From Triglochin maritima (taxonomy: Eukaryota; Streptophyta; Magnoliopsida; Alismatales; Juncaginaceae): a stretch of 64,000 nt of DNA. Both the position numbers and the translations under genes were made by a program. Positions within the stretch are counted from its first letter, which is position 1; each line of letters begins with the position of its first letter. The DNA is taken from positions 24,759,741 through 24,823,740 of the forward strand of contig OY821782.1 of the NCBI GenBank assembly GCA_963682175.1. Direction: 5' to 3'. Under the pieces are notes generated by a model that worked only from the letters and a program-made list of their open reading frames with translations, was not told the DNA's origin and ran no database searches. Positions 11,170 to 22,765 of the stretch are shown here, piece by piece.

Positions 11170-12950
11170 GGAACAACTATGAGCTAAAACCTCAGTATGT
11201 AAGCATGCTTCCTACCTTCACTGCCAATAAGGAGGATCCGTATATTTTTATACGTGAATTCAAGGTGGTATGCTCCATGTTCAAGCTTCAACAGCTTGAT
11301 GAGGATTCAGTCCGGTTGAGGATGATTTCTTTCGCGATGGAGGATAACGTGAAGAAATAGATGTAAAGCCTCCCGTCGAGGTCTATTCGGTCCTGGGATG
11401 ACTTCGTGATTGTCTTTCTGAAGAGATTCTTCCCTCGACGGAAGACTCAACAGATACAGCACAAGTTAAACCAAATGTATCAGACTAGGACCAAATCGTT
11501 TTATTCTTTCTTTGAGGTTCAAGGACCTTCTCTGGCAGTATGCTCGTCATGGAATTAAGTTGTGGCAGTTATGCCAAATTGTTTATGAGGGCCTCAACTA
11601 CAACACTCGTACATTGTTGGAGTCAATGTGTCAAGGTGATTTCCAAATGAAACCCATTGATGAGGCATGAGACATTTTTGAAATGATGGGTGAACACACC
11701 TTTGAGTGGGACACCATGAGAGAGACACCAGCCGCCAGGTCTTCTGATCGAGCTCGGTCATATCAAGTTGAGTCAACTATCGTGTCTAAGGCAAAAATGG
11801 TTCCTCTCATGTGTAGGATTGAGAGTTTAGAGTTGGATCGAGCTCCTGTAGCTCAGGTCGCTACTCCTACGTGTAGTAGGTGTGGACTTACGGGACATGA
11901 TGACTTGTAATGTGCTTACACTTCAAAGGATACTGAGCATGCAAATACGATGTATCAATAGAGGTCCTGTAACGACCCGTACAGTCACTCCTACAACCCA
12001 AGATGGCGTAACCATCCAAACTTCTCTTGGGGGCCTAGTGGGGGTCACGGTCAGAGCTCGCACGCTAAACCTCCACCTTATCAACCTCCACGCTCATCGG
12101 CGACCTATCAACCCCCACATCAAAGGTCTTAGCACCATAATTACCATGCTCCTCAGGCCTCGTCGTCGGGTTATTCTAACCAAACTCCACTACCCCAACG
12201 GGTTGACCCCAAAGGACCCCTCTACTGATCAAACCCTTCAAACGTTTATGTTGAGGATGCAAAGTTTTTTCAAAGCTTTGGAAATGCAAGTTAGCCAGTT
12301 GGCTCATCAGTTTCATGAACGTGAGAAGAGTCAGTTACTGAGTCAACCCGAGGTGAATCCCCAGGGTACCTATTCTCAAGGAATGCCACAAGTGGATCAT
12401 GCTACCTCTGAACCGACCCATCATATTAATGTGATTCATACTTTGAGGTCTGGTAAGGAGGTGAACAACCACATTGGGGTGCCTTCCTTGCAATCACCAT
12501 CTCTTGGTGTCACCAGACCTGCGGTGATACCTGCATCTATAAGGGAGCTGATCCTGAGGTTCCATCAACAATTACTTCCAGGAAGGAGCTTGATCCTAAA
12601 GTTCCTTCTACATTTATTTCGATAATGGGGCTGAATCCTGAGGTCCCTTGTCTCCTCTTGTGTCGAAGGAATCAGATTTTTAGGTCCCCACTCTTGTTTC
12701 TTTGGACCAAAATTCTGAGGTTCCTTTGGAAAACCCTTATGCCCCTAAGGCGTCATTCCCTGAGCACCTTAAAAAGAAAACTTCATATCAGCATGACAAG
12801 ATGCTTGAGATCTTTTGGCAAGTTAAGGTGAATATCCCTCTATTGGAGGTGATTCAGCAAATGTCACCTTTTGCCAAAGTTCTCAAGGACTTATGCACTA
12901 AGAAGAGAAAAACTCATGTTCCAAAGAAAGCTTTTCTTCCGGCTAACATC
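11170..12950 (+). pseudogene. G1 gag, degenerate (copy 1)
   Basis: The capsid region of an Athila-like Gypsy. The frame from about 11172 reads NNYELKPQYVSML, then EDPYIFIREFK, SVRLRMISFAMED and, after two stops near 11358, SWDDFVIVFLKRFFPRRKT. This is the retrotransposon gag pattern. A CCHC knuckle lies at 11872-11913 (C-X2-C-GLTG-H-X4-C), with the last spacer residue turned into a stop (11908-11910). C-terminal blocks follow in other frames: HHINVIHTLRSGKEVNNHI, then a VKVNIPLLEVIQQM block. Several frameshifts and stops make it non-coding. The true start is unclear. Copy 2 is 49643-51423. Confidence 0.8.
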
Positions 12951-12956
12951 GAGTTT

Positions 12957-13210
12957 TATTGGACCTTGGTGCATCTATTAATCTTCTGCCATATTCGTTC
13001 TACATCCACCTCAGTCTTGAAGACCTCAAACAAACAAAAATCACTCTTCAATTGGCTGATTGGTCTATGAAGAAACCAAGAGGTGTGGTGGAAGACGTTC
13101 TGATCAAAGTGGTAGAGTTCATTTATCGAGTTGATTTCTTTGTTTTGGCTACTGAACTTATGCCTAACCCACTTGGAAAATTCCTATTATTCTGGGGTGA
13201 CCCTTTCTAG
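12957..13210 (+). pseudogene. G1 retroviral-type aspartic protease remnant (copy 1)
   Basis: LDLGASINLLPYSFYIHLSL, followed by a QLADWSMKKPRGVVEDV block and VDFFVL. This is the protease block that follows gag in Athila/Tat elements; their active-site motif is DLGAS rather than DTGA. It ends early, at WGDPF. Compared with the related element at 22680-22765, about 60 residues between gag and the DLGA motif are missing and the frame shifts there. No reverse transcriptase follows. Copy 2 is 51430-51683. Confidence 0.8.
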
Positions 13211-13470
13211 CGACTTCTAATGCCTTGATCAATTGTCGCAATGGCCTGATGCACCTCACATATGGTAGTAAGTGCGCTGATTTCAACATCTTCACCAACG
13301 GCAAGAAGTCAGGTGCATTCGATGACCCTGTTGGGGCCAACCTTATCCAGGGCATGGATGAGATTGAAGGTGAAGTCACTTTCAAGTATTTTAGGGAATT
13401 GTTCGATGGAGATCCTGAGGTGGTGAAGATGTTTCAGCTGGGCTGGCACAAGAAGGTGCCTTATCTTGTG

Positions 13471-13560
13471 ATCACGTGGCCTTTGAGCCACATCCTTTCG
13501 ATCATGTGGCTCTTGAGCCACAAGATACTTTTGTTGTGGCCTCTGGGCCACATGCTCTTC
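13471..13560 (+). repeat. Three tandem 30-bp hairpin units in G1
   Basis: Units 13471-13500, 13501-13530 and 13531-13560 each contain GTGGC...GCCAC. The middle one is GTGGCTC-TT-GAGCCAC, a near-perfect hairpin. The period is exactly 30 bp, so a reading frame would carry a 10-residue repeat. The same units are at 51944-52033 in copy 2. Confidence 0.8.
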
Positions 13561-13677
13561 ATTTTGTATCTGTTGAGGACTCAATGTGGGTTAAAATCAA
13601 CCACCTGATACCCTACATTTTAAACAACCAGACAAAGGTTCACCTCTCATTCATGACTCCTATCTTGCTCACTCTCA

Positions 13678-14160
13678 TTTTAAGAGCATTATGAAGCTCC
13701 TTAAGACTCACCCCATTCTCACGCACATGGTAATGCATGATAAAGTCCTTTTAGAACGGGGCTAGAGGGCCAAGAATTAGGTCTTCTGCAATGTCCTTAG
13801 TCATTGGAGACAAGAGCTTCTCTAACTTGTCAAGTTATCCCTGCATTGTGAGAAAATGCATGGACAGATATGTTCCCTCAGCCATGTGGCACCTTGTGAT
13901 TGCTATGATGGTCTTATAATGCTCCTTTCTAGTGCTATCCATAAACATCTTTGTAAGAGCTTCCATGGTCTTCTTGGTTGAGTTCAAGTATTTCGCTTGA
14001 AGCGAGTCACCGATAGAGGCAAGCATGAGACCGTGAACTTGGTTCTCTTGGTATTCCCACTTTGCTACAGCCTTACGCTCAATATCAGTTGCCTTCTCAC
14101 TTAATTTTGGGATTTCACCATCCAAAATGTGAGACAATTTTCAAACTTTAACACAATGCT
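13678..14160 (-). pseudogene. COP-B Copia gag fragment
   Basis: On the minus strand this matches the N-terminal half of the COP-A gag at about 37990-38471. Shared blocks are QENQVHGLMLASIGDSLQAK, MEALTKMFMDS, RCHMAEGT and MHFLTMQG, ending at a LHNALK segment. The zinc knuckle, protease, integrase and reverse transcriptase are missing because 13678 is the breakpoint with G1. There is a stop in the frame near 13765. It is a different, older family than COP-A. Confidence 0.85.
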
Positions 14161-15712
14161 GAGCATGATCTACTAGCTATTGAAGTTGGATCCATCATTG
14201 GCTAGCGGATGTTTCTCAATTATGGATCACATAATAGGTTGAATGTTCGACATGCTACAAAAAAAATTATAATGTTTTATGTCAATTTTATGTTTTTAAA
14301 ATCTGTACTGCAAATAAATAAATAAGTATGTCCATAATTGCAGTCATCCAAGGTCTTATCATTTATAACATAGACTAGCTAAGGGCTATCGTTTACGTCA
14401 TAAACTCAGGGTAAGAAAACCTTTTCTAATCATACCCATTTTGAGATTTCACAAATTTGTGTTTTTCAAACTCTTATGATTCTTGTCATTTTAATAAGGA
14501 GGGAATTTGTCTCATCCTCCTAAGAAAAACACTCTTTCTCAAAACCGAACGAGGGCTCAATTTGATATGAGATACGATTGTCAATGGTATCCATGAACAA
14601 ATACACTTAGTGTCAACTAAGGCTGAAACTCACTTTATGTATTGATGACCTAATATTGACTATCCTAATATGTCCCACTATTTCCAAAGAATGAGAAAAT
14701 TATCTCTCGCTAAAGGTGATCAGAATATTTCTCGATTGATGGCTTTAAGGGGATGAAATAAGAAAGAAATATGTTCTTAATTTTTTTAGTTTGGACAATT
14801 ACACAATTTATATGTGACACTAGAATTTAGGTAGTCATGTATGTATCCATTCATACATATCCTAACCATTCAATCATTCAATCACATACAAGCCAAGTAC
14901 ATATGGATAATATAAATTCATTCACACATTGGTGTGAGTTTATATGTCTCCACGTCCTTGACCTTCGCCTTTTCTTGTTGCACCATGGATGTAAACATTG
15001 TACAATATTTAAACATGCATCCCCCAATTTGAATCTTATCAAAATTAAATTGACCAGTGCAAGTCTTATATAAAAGTCCTCTCTTATGCATGCATACAAA
15101 ATAAAAGACTTTTATAGATACAACAAGCCATGTGTCTAATTAATAAAATAACTTTATTAAGTACGCAAATGATCTACATATCATACATTCACGCAAGGCA
15201 TTGTTGGGTACATATAAACTCACTTATCCCTGCAAAACAGAACAAGTGCAACATTTTGTACATATGCCATTTAGTTGATCCTAAATCTCTCAATTAAATA
15301 ATTCAAGAATCATTTGGAATCCTATAAAATGATTCAAGCATTCAAAGTTCAAGATATAAATATATTTGAACCAAAGTTTATCTATATTTCCCAAAAGAAA
15401 ACTTAAAAGAAAATAAACTTACTTGCCCCTTTATGTTTTGTCAATTCCAAGTAAAATTTCATTTAAAATAAATCCTTAAAGATCACTCCTAAAATATTAA
15501 AATTAATCCATTGATCTTAGTGGTTAACATATTTTCTAACGTTACAAACTAATGTAGGAAAATAAGAAACAAAAAAATTGATGACTCCTATTTGATGCAT
15601 CCATCAAAATATCAAAAAGGACTCAAAAAGGTCAAAAACATGAACTACTTGATTGAGAGATGGTAAACTAAACATAATTAAATAGCATAATTATTGAATA
15701 TGTGAAGAAAAA
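14161..15712 (-). other. COP-B untranslated leader
   Basis: About 1.55 kb between gag and the primer-binding site, with no convincing gene. Stretches are conserved with the COP-A leader (38540-40069), for example TAGACTAGCTAAGGGCTATCG and the block around GGATGAAATAAGAA. The open frame near 14837-15073 is not supported by any family pattern. Confidence 0.7.
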
Positions 15713-16866
15713 CTCGGATACCACTGTAACATTTTGTCTTTATGCTTGGGTATATTTTTTTTATAGACAAACAAGATCGTTTTTTTCATATTTACTCAAT
15801 AATTTTATGTATAAAACTATACAAAGTATTTTAATAGAGATGCATTATGCACAATATTAAAATGCACTAGAAGAATCATACCTAAAAGGATTGTCAAACC
15901 ATTTTTAAAGATCCGGAGTCGAGTTGAACCTTGAATCGCCCAAGGATCTTTCTCCAAGTATTCACCAATCTTTAAACTAGATTAGAGTGATTGAAGCTAG
16001 TCAATCAACTTTAATGCAAGGTTAGAATCTAGCAAATAATCCCTTCATGCCACCAAGATCTAAATCTGTAGCACTCAATTAATTAAGAGAAATTTAATGG
16101 AAGGATGGAGAGAAGATGAAAAGGTGTATTTTTTCAATTGTTGTGTTAAACAGAAGGAGGAAGGGTTTATATAGAAAACCCCATAACTGGAAGGGTTGAC
16201 ACATCATCTTCTAACCAACACATAGGTTGAATCCATCCATAAATTTAGCAACCGCCTCTTCATTAATAAATCAATAAAAGGCAAAATGCAGGGCAAATGG
16301 TCGACCGAACCGCCTAGTCGGTCGATCATCCTGTTACCAAGAAAAGTCTCTGATAATTTTGGTCGGATTGTGTTTCAAGTCGGTTGACAGTTCCCTTACC
16401 AAGAAAGGTCCTAATAATTTTGGTCCAACCAGGTGCCATGTCGGTCGACCGTTCCCTACCAGGAAAGCTCCGGATAATTTTGGTCGAACCAAGTGTCACA
16501 CTGGTCGACCGTTCCCTTACCAGGAAATCTCCTGATAAATTCAGTCAAACCGCATGTCGAGCCCATGTCCAACCGGTCGATCGTTTCTGTACTCAAAAGA
16601 ATTTGGATGACCGAATCCCGTAAAACAGTCAACCATTTTTCTCTATTTTTTGCCTTTACAAATTTTAGATCAATATCCAACAAAATTTGAATTTTGGGGT
16701 TTTAGCAAATTTATATGTTATAACGTTGCGGATCACATTTTATTATGTAATATATTATCATATATAATGTCAAACATCATACCCCATAACATATATATGT
16801 CTCATATAAATTTATTTGTTATTCTAAACATGTCATTATCATGACATATTAATTTCATTATTTTAC
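15713..16866 (-). mobile_element. COP-B primer-binding site and truncated 5' LTR
   Basis: The primer site on the minus strand reads GTGGTATCCGAG (15713-15724), just inside the LTR border at 15725 (plus-strand TGTAACATTTTGTC). The LTR has a TATATAA box at 16167-16173 (minus strand) and a GGTCGACC-type palindrome cluster at 16299-16635. It is cut at 16866 by a G1-type LTR, losing roughly 0.9 kb compared with the 2081-bp COP-B solo LTR around 46852-58442. Confidence 0.8.
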
Positions 16867-17296
16867 TGATTGTCATCATATCATATATATAATTTGTCTT
16901 ATATCCCTTCTTCTTAGTTTCAGGAATAAACATGTTTATGTAACGAGTTTATCTTTTTAGCTTAAGCAATGCTAGGTAACGAGTTTATGTTTAAGTTTCA
17001 GGAATAAACATGTTTGAGAAGAAGAGACTCAAAAAGGACTTAAAAGCAAGGAAATTGACTAAATTGCAAGACTTATGGACTGAGATGCAAGAGAGAAGGA
17101 CACGGAAGTAAACCAAAAAGGTCCAATGAGCAAATAAAGAAGCTCCACACCATCAAGATGAGTAGTTTGGCAATTAAATCCGGGTCCAAACATCAAAAAC
17201 CCAATCGGTTCATCAAACATCAAGAAATCAAGCCAGAAATGAGCCACCAAAATCCGAACTTGATCCAACCAATCCAGACCGCCAATTGGATGTCCC

Positions 17297-17316
17297 GGAC
17301 CGCCAATTGGCGGTCC
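17297..17316. promoter_or_regulatory. Perfect 20-bp CCAAT palindrome in G1b LTR
   Basis: GGACCGCCAATTGGCGGTCC, a perfect palindrome, preceded by a partial second copy at 17275-17290. The TATA box TATAAATAG is at 17436-17444, 120 bp downstream. Confidence 0.65.
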
Positions 17317-18277
17317 AAATTGTTCCAAATGATTCATGGTTTAGTAATGTGTTCGATTATGTTATTTTATGTCCATTTATAGTATGCGTTTAGTCCCATA
17401 CCGGGGGATTGTCCCTGGTTATATTTTTCTATGACTATAAATAGAACTCTTCCTCCTCATTTGTATTCACCAATTGCTTGGTGGCATTCTCTATACTTGG
17501 AGTAAGCCTTGGAGCAAAACTCAAGGTAGAGAAGAATGCTACTTGTAATGTGAGTCATGTTAATAAAATAATTCTTCATAGTTTGTTTTAATGTTGTCTT
17601 CGATTCAATGCTTGCTTGTTTAGCTTGTTTTGTTTGTCTTTATCTTAATTGAAGTAATTAGCATGTCTCCATTTCCTATCTTAATTACCTTAATTTCATT
17701 TTGTCTTCTTTTAATGAGTAGTGAGTAGTTCCATCCCCTTTTGGGGGTGGAGATGATGTTCATCCATGTATTAAAGAATGGAAATGAATACTTTATTTTG
17801 AAATGTGTTGACAAATGTAAATGTATGCTTGCTTGTTTAGAGCAGAACACTTCACTTGATGGGTTTTGCCACAACTATTAGATACCTCCCATGCTTCTTT
17901 AGGTTCTGAAATAACCAACTTCTGTATGTAAATGTTAATCAACTAGGTTAGTTATTGGATTGATAGGTTTTGCCATAACCATTAGACATTTCCCATACAT
18001 GAAAACACTACCCACATTTGTGCCTATTGAATGCATTTTTCACCATCTTATTGCATGTGTGCACTCACTCCACCCATTAGGGGTCTCTCTTCCTGATTTG
18101 CAGCTTAGTTTAGTTTGAATCAATCGTTAGTTGCTTTCTTTCGTATTTGTTCTTACTAGTTTATTGTAGCTTAGATTAGCATACTCAGATTTCTTCTCCC
18201 TTTATTCGCCACTTGATTTCATATCAACCAAAAGCTACTCAGCTCCCTGTGGATTGCCCCGTACTTGCCACCGCTTC

Positions 18278-21051
18278 TGTAACGCCCCCGATCTCGTGGG
18301 TACGCACACTGGGAAAGGAAACTAGTGTCGCGATCAGAAACCTCCGCGACGACCGAAGGGGTTACAAAAGACGGACCAAATCAACTCGACAAAAGTGAAA
18401 AAGATCATCCACAAATGGACTGACATAAACATAATATGAATAATAGAATGGTCATAACAAATAAGAGTCTTATTACATCATATCGAGTTTCAAAGGAAAT
18501 ACAATGACATAAGCGGAAGCAAAAGATAACTGAAGAATATGGTCGACACGTCCCTCGTGTACAGAATCTTCAGAACTCGTCCAGTCTGCCCTGTGGAACC
18601 TAAGTACCTGCAAGCACCGCATTTAACAATGCGTGAGTTTTCAATTAAGAAAACCCAGTATGCCCCCACCAATGCAATAAATGAAAGGTAGCATGAAATG
18701 CAATTATGGCAGGTTTCAGAAACAGAACAGAACATAACATAACAGAAAGCATCAAATGCAACAGAAGGCTACGACTACACCAGTCATGCCGGTCGGGCGC
18801 ACCCGAATCGTTCCTCCACAGGAACCAGAACACCAGCCTCGCTGGTCAAAGGCGGTCACTCGTCAGTGACCCACCGCTCGGCACAAAGCGGTGCGCCGGA
18901 TAAGCGTCCCAATCCGCGGAAATAAACCTACATGGTGTCATCGCGAACTGGGGAGCACCTACCCTGAGACAGAATGGCAGTGCACATGCCCAGGACTTAT
19001 CTTAGGCCTGGCCCCCTACAGGGGTCTTAACCGAGTGGCCTCTGAAGCTAGAGGACCCACCCGTGGCCCGTCGGCCCAGAAAACAGAACGTGCCCAGAAT
19101 TACTCCATCAGATTAGATGCAATGCAACTACTCTATAGTCTAGTGCAACTAAATTATTCAGAAATGAGTCCAAAGGAGAACATGAAATATCTCCCTCAAG
19201 CTCTAAGCAAAACAGAATATTAATTCAGTAAAATCACACCAAGATCAACAACAAGACTCATGGTTGTTTCCTAAATTCAACCAGCACACAAATCCGGAAA
19301 TAAAGGCATGTCATAAGCATCCATAATATATACAGCCAACAAAATAAAGCATACAAGTTTGAATCCAGCAATTATTTAACATGACATCATGCTACATCCT
19401 TGAAGTAGACAAATCAGGAAAATAGGCCATGTAACCAGCCACAAGGTAAGCAATATTATTCGTCAACCTTATAGTACATGATTTAGGAAATAATTATGTA
19501 ACTAGTAGTTAACTAATATATGGTTAAACGTCAACTTATTAGCATAAGATTTAGGAAACACAAATGCCTAATACACGGGCATGTAAGATCTAGCAACAAG
19601 TCCGGTCATGGAAGTTTCCTATTTCCAACAATGACATGGTGAATGAATATGCAATGACTTGTATCAACCAGCCATGAAACTTTCCTATATTCAACAACCT
19701 ATTAGTGCATGAAATATGGGGCTTAAAATCAGAAACAAATCCGGAAGTAAACCTTGTATCCAGCCAGCAAACCCGGATCCACTAGGGTTGAATTCCAGCA
19801 ATAATCCGAACATTGATCATGCAAGGTTTTTGGTAACAATCCAGCCATGTGGTCTATTGATTTCAGTACCCATTAAGGTATGAATTTCTCGGCTTATAAC
19901 CAACACTAAAATTAGGAGATAACTCATGTGTCCAGAAACCTAAGAGGTCTAGCTATCCGGAACTAAATGGTTGTGATTGTGCGAAAACTTAGAAGCAAAC
20001 CGGGTCACGGGACTTTCCTAATTTCAGCAACCTAATGATGCATGACCTATGGCATCTAATATCAATCTTTGTGGAGAATTAATTATGTAACTAGCAATAA
20101 AGATGCGCAACATGCAATAACATGAACCATCCAAGAATATGAAATCAAATTCAGAATCACATCTAGGAAATCTGGTAACAACATAAATCAACCACATGAA
20201 ACCCTAGATAAGTTAGGTTGGAAATCGTGTGGACTTATTTCAGAAAACCTACATGAGATGCTCCCCCCGAAATCCTCCTCCTTCCCCCCTGATTGGTCCA
20301 GCAAAACCCCGAGGAGAGTCGTGAGAAAGGTGCCACAACCGGAAGAGCATTCCAGCCACCCGCCGGAACTAGGGTTGCACCGCAACCTTCCATTCGTGCA
20401 ACTATCAACACGTCCCAACCCCAACATAAAATCCGTCCCAGCAGCCTTCTTTACCCACCATGCATCCTAAAGCTAACGGAGAGAGGCATACCTAAAGAGA
20501 GGAGAGGCTGAGCTAAACCGAAGACCGACAAGAACCTTCTTCTCCTAGCCGCACGCCAAGAACACCGCTGGATTTCTCTTCCAAGCTGCTGGAGCATCAA
20601 TGGGGATTTCGGTGGTTGAGGGTGGAGAAAAGGTCTAGGGGAGTCGGCAGGGGTGTAGAATAAATAAGGGTGCAAGTTGGAAAGAAGAAACTAGGAAAAA
20701 GGCAAGACATAATTGGGAGTTAATTTGCTTTGATGGCAAAATCAGCACTTTCCTAAATCCAATCAAAGCACATGCTAGCAAGATTTTCTCTCATTAATTT
20801 CGGATATGGTAAGGCCAGCCCAACCTCCCAATCTAACCAACATGCCACATCAAGCAACAATTAAATCCGCACACCCGGTTTTAGGCACCCGATAAACCCG
20901 GTTAAGTCTAACGAATGCAACCGCGCCCGGCGGTTAAATTCGCCCAAAAAGGAAACTTTTGCAAAACCAACATAACTCAAAACAAAGACAATAAAACACA
21001 TAAAAGGACTAATAAAACCAAAAACAGAGTGGCAGGAGAGCGGGTCTTACA
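18278..21051 (-). mobile_element. Solo LTR of a Tekay/Del-type chromovirus
   Basis: 2774 bp flanked by a perfect 5-bp target duplication GCTTC (18273-18277 and 21052-21056). The plus strand starts TGTAACGCCCCCGATCTCG and ends GGGTCTTACA. Read on the minus strand it has a TTATTTATT promoter-like box near 20655-20665. Its 3' end carries the GTTACA end and the motif block CGCGACACTAGTTTCC, which I associate with long chromovirus LTRs. There is no internal region, so it is a product of LTR-LTR recombination. The open frames inside (20188-20675 and others) are chance frames. Lineage is inferred from memory. Confidence 0.8.
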
Positions 21052-21102
21052 GCTTCATCGCGGCCATGCACTTGCGGTAAATATAAATGTTTAACAAATT
21101 TT

Positions 21103-22490
21103 TGGCGACCTGGTTGTTGTGGTTGTACAACAACCAAGAAAATGTCTTTAGGACTTGGGATGAATTTCAATCTGCATTCCTGAAGAAGTACTTTCCAAAT
21201 CATCAGACTCAAAAATTGAGGATCGAAATCAATTCGTTTTATCAACATGAGATTGAATCATTTCTTGCATATTTAGAGAGGTTCAAGGAGCTACTGTCCT
21301 CATGCCCTCACCATGTCATCGAGTTGTGGTGCCTTTGTTAGATTGTCTACGAGGGTATTCACATCCCATCCCGAACGCTCCTTGAGTCCATGTGTCAAGG
21401 AGAGTTCTTAGGAAAAGATTAAAGGGAGGCATGGGCTTTCCTAGAAGACCTCACTGAGAAAACCATGCAGTGGGAGAGTGTGAGGGAACCACCAACATCA
21501 TCTAGCATAGGAGCGAGGATCGCAAACTCGACTAGATCGGGTGCCACATTTGTTGTCGATACTACTACGGCCATCGAGGCACGCATGGTGGCCTTAATGC
21601 ATCATATGGATTTGATTGAGCTCCAAAACCAACAAGGTTGCCTCATGTGTCTGCATCTGGTATGGTTCCCTGTCATTCATGTGGTAGGATAGGTCATGTG
21701 GGAGGCGAGTGTGCATCCATTCGTCCTGAGATGGAACATGTCAATGTCATCTATGATATATCCAGGAATTACCCATACTCATCATCTTTTAATCATGGAT
21801 GGAGGAACCACCCTAACTTTTCATGGAACCAAAATAATGTCCATGGTGGTCCTTCAAACTTCTCTAGACCTCCTAACATGCCACACCAACCTCCCATGCG
21901 TTCACAGTTTTTTCAGCAACCCCAAGCCCAGATCACCAACCCACCGGGTTTCCCAAATTCTAACAACATGGAAACTCAATTTAATTCGCTTGAGAACTTG
22001 ACTCGTGGACTTGAGAACTCAATGAAATTTTTTATGTCATCCACAAGTCAAGTTCTCACTTCAAATCAGCAGACTATCAAATCTCTTGATCTTCAGATGG
22101 GTCAATTGGCTCAGTCTGTACATGAGAGAGAGCGAGGGACTCTGCCTAGCCAACCAAAGGCAAATCTCCGCATGTACTGACAACCATACTTGCAAAATGA
22201 GAGTTTGGTACTTGGGGGCGGAAAGTGAATCATGTGGAGGAACATATTCACCATGTTAATGTCATTGTAACCTTAAGGAATGGAAAGCAGGTTGACAATC
22301 ACATATCCTTGCCACCACCACCATCTGTGCAGCCCCTTGGTGGGAATGATGGTGAGAAAGAGGCTGAGGGTGAGGGTAATACACCAACACCTCCTTCTCA
22401 GGCACCGCAGAAAACCTACCTACCAAAAGCTCCCAATCTTAGTAAGTTAATTAAAAGTAGAGTGACACAATTGATAAGATATTAGAGGTC
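21103..22490 (+). pseudogene. G1b gag (N-terminally deleted)
   Basis: A good capsid pattern: FRTWDEFQSAFLKKYFPNHQ, then KLRIEINSFYQ, FLAYLERFKELLSSCPHH and, after a stop at 21339-21341, GIHIPSRTLLESMCQGEF. A CCHC knuckle follows in the frame beginning 21638 (C-HS-C-GRIG-H-VGGE-C). The C-terminal blocks HHVNVIVTLRNGKQVDNHI and PPPP..PQKTYLPKAP come after stops near 22180-22225. It lacks the N-terminal part present in G1 and starts right at the primer site. It is clearly non-functional, but better conserved than the G1 copies. Confidence 0.82.
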
Positions 22491-22499
22491 TTTAAGCAA

Positions 22500-22765
22500 G
22501 TGAAGGTTAACATCCCTTTGTTGGATGTCATCCAACAAATACCTCAATATGCCAAAGTGCGGAAAGATCTCTGCACAACCAAGAGGAAGACCAATGTTCC
22601 TAATAAAGCATTCTTAGTTGCAAGTGTAAGCTCACTTTTGTCCAATCCCACATACACAAAGTACAAGGACCCTGGGTGTCCTACTATTCAGTGTACGATA
22701 GGGGACACTAGCATGAGTAACGTATTGCTTGATTTAGGATCAGCGGTCAACCTCCTCCCATCTTC
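22500..22765 (+). pseudogene. G1b protease start, truncated
   Basis: VKVNIPLLDVIQQIPQYAKV, a KRKTNVPNKAFLVA block, a DPGCPTIQCTIGDT block and VLLDLGSAVNLLPSS. This is the gag-protease linker and active-site region of an Athila-type element (DLGS at about 22731). The frame runs straight into reverse-strand Copia sequence at 22766. Confidence 0.8.

Larger units (their letters stand above)
1..13677. repeat. Large recent duplication, copy 1 (partner 38476-52150)
   Basis: Every base from the window start to 13677 aligns to 38476-52150. The offset is 38475 at first, 38474 after a 1-base indel near 6275 and 38473 after another near 10640. By eye I count about 31 substitutions and these two indels, roughly 0.23 percent. 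The copy holds several nested element junctions, so it was duplicated as one block after the nesting. The left end lies outside the window. The right end is sharp: after the shared ...CTCACTCTCA, copy 1 runs into a Copia gag on the opposite strand while copy 2 stays in the G1 element. No host gene is carried. Confidence 0.97.
8672..13677 (+). mobile_element. G1 non-autonomous Athila-like Gypsy element, copy 1 (3' truncated)
   Basis: Begins with a 1551-bp LTR (8672-10222, TGATTGACATCATATC to CAATCA), then a primer-binding site, a leader, a degenerate gag, an aspartic-protease remnant and a 30-bp repeat. It is cut at 13677 by the duplication breakpoint. The full-length partner is 47146-56650. 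No reverse transcriptase or integrase is present in either copy. Confidence 0.88.
16867..22765 (+). mobile_element. G1b: second G1-type Athila-like Gypsy, truncated
   Basis: The 5' LTR is 16867-18277, resuming at 21057-21096 after a Tekay-like solo LTR. The primer-binding site starts at about 21098 (TTTTTGGCGACC). Gag begins within a few bases of it, so the leader and the gag N-terminus are deleted. Gag runs to about 22490 and protease starts at 22700. At 22765 the element is cut by a SIRE-like gag fragment on the other strand. There is no pol and no 3' LTR. Confidence 0.83.

Noticed and set aside
11882..12625. 247-codon open frame in G1 (also 50355-51098)
   Set aside because: Most of it is out of the gag frame in the first half and only its end carries gag C-terminal blocks. 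I describe it as part of the degenerate gag, not a separate gene.
18213..18398. Open frame spanning the Gypsy LTR / solo LTR border
   Set aside because: It crosses an insertion junction (18277/18278), so it cannot be an ancestral gene.
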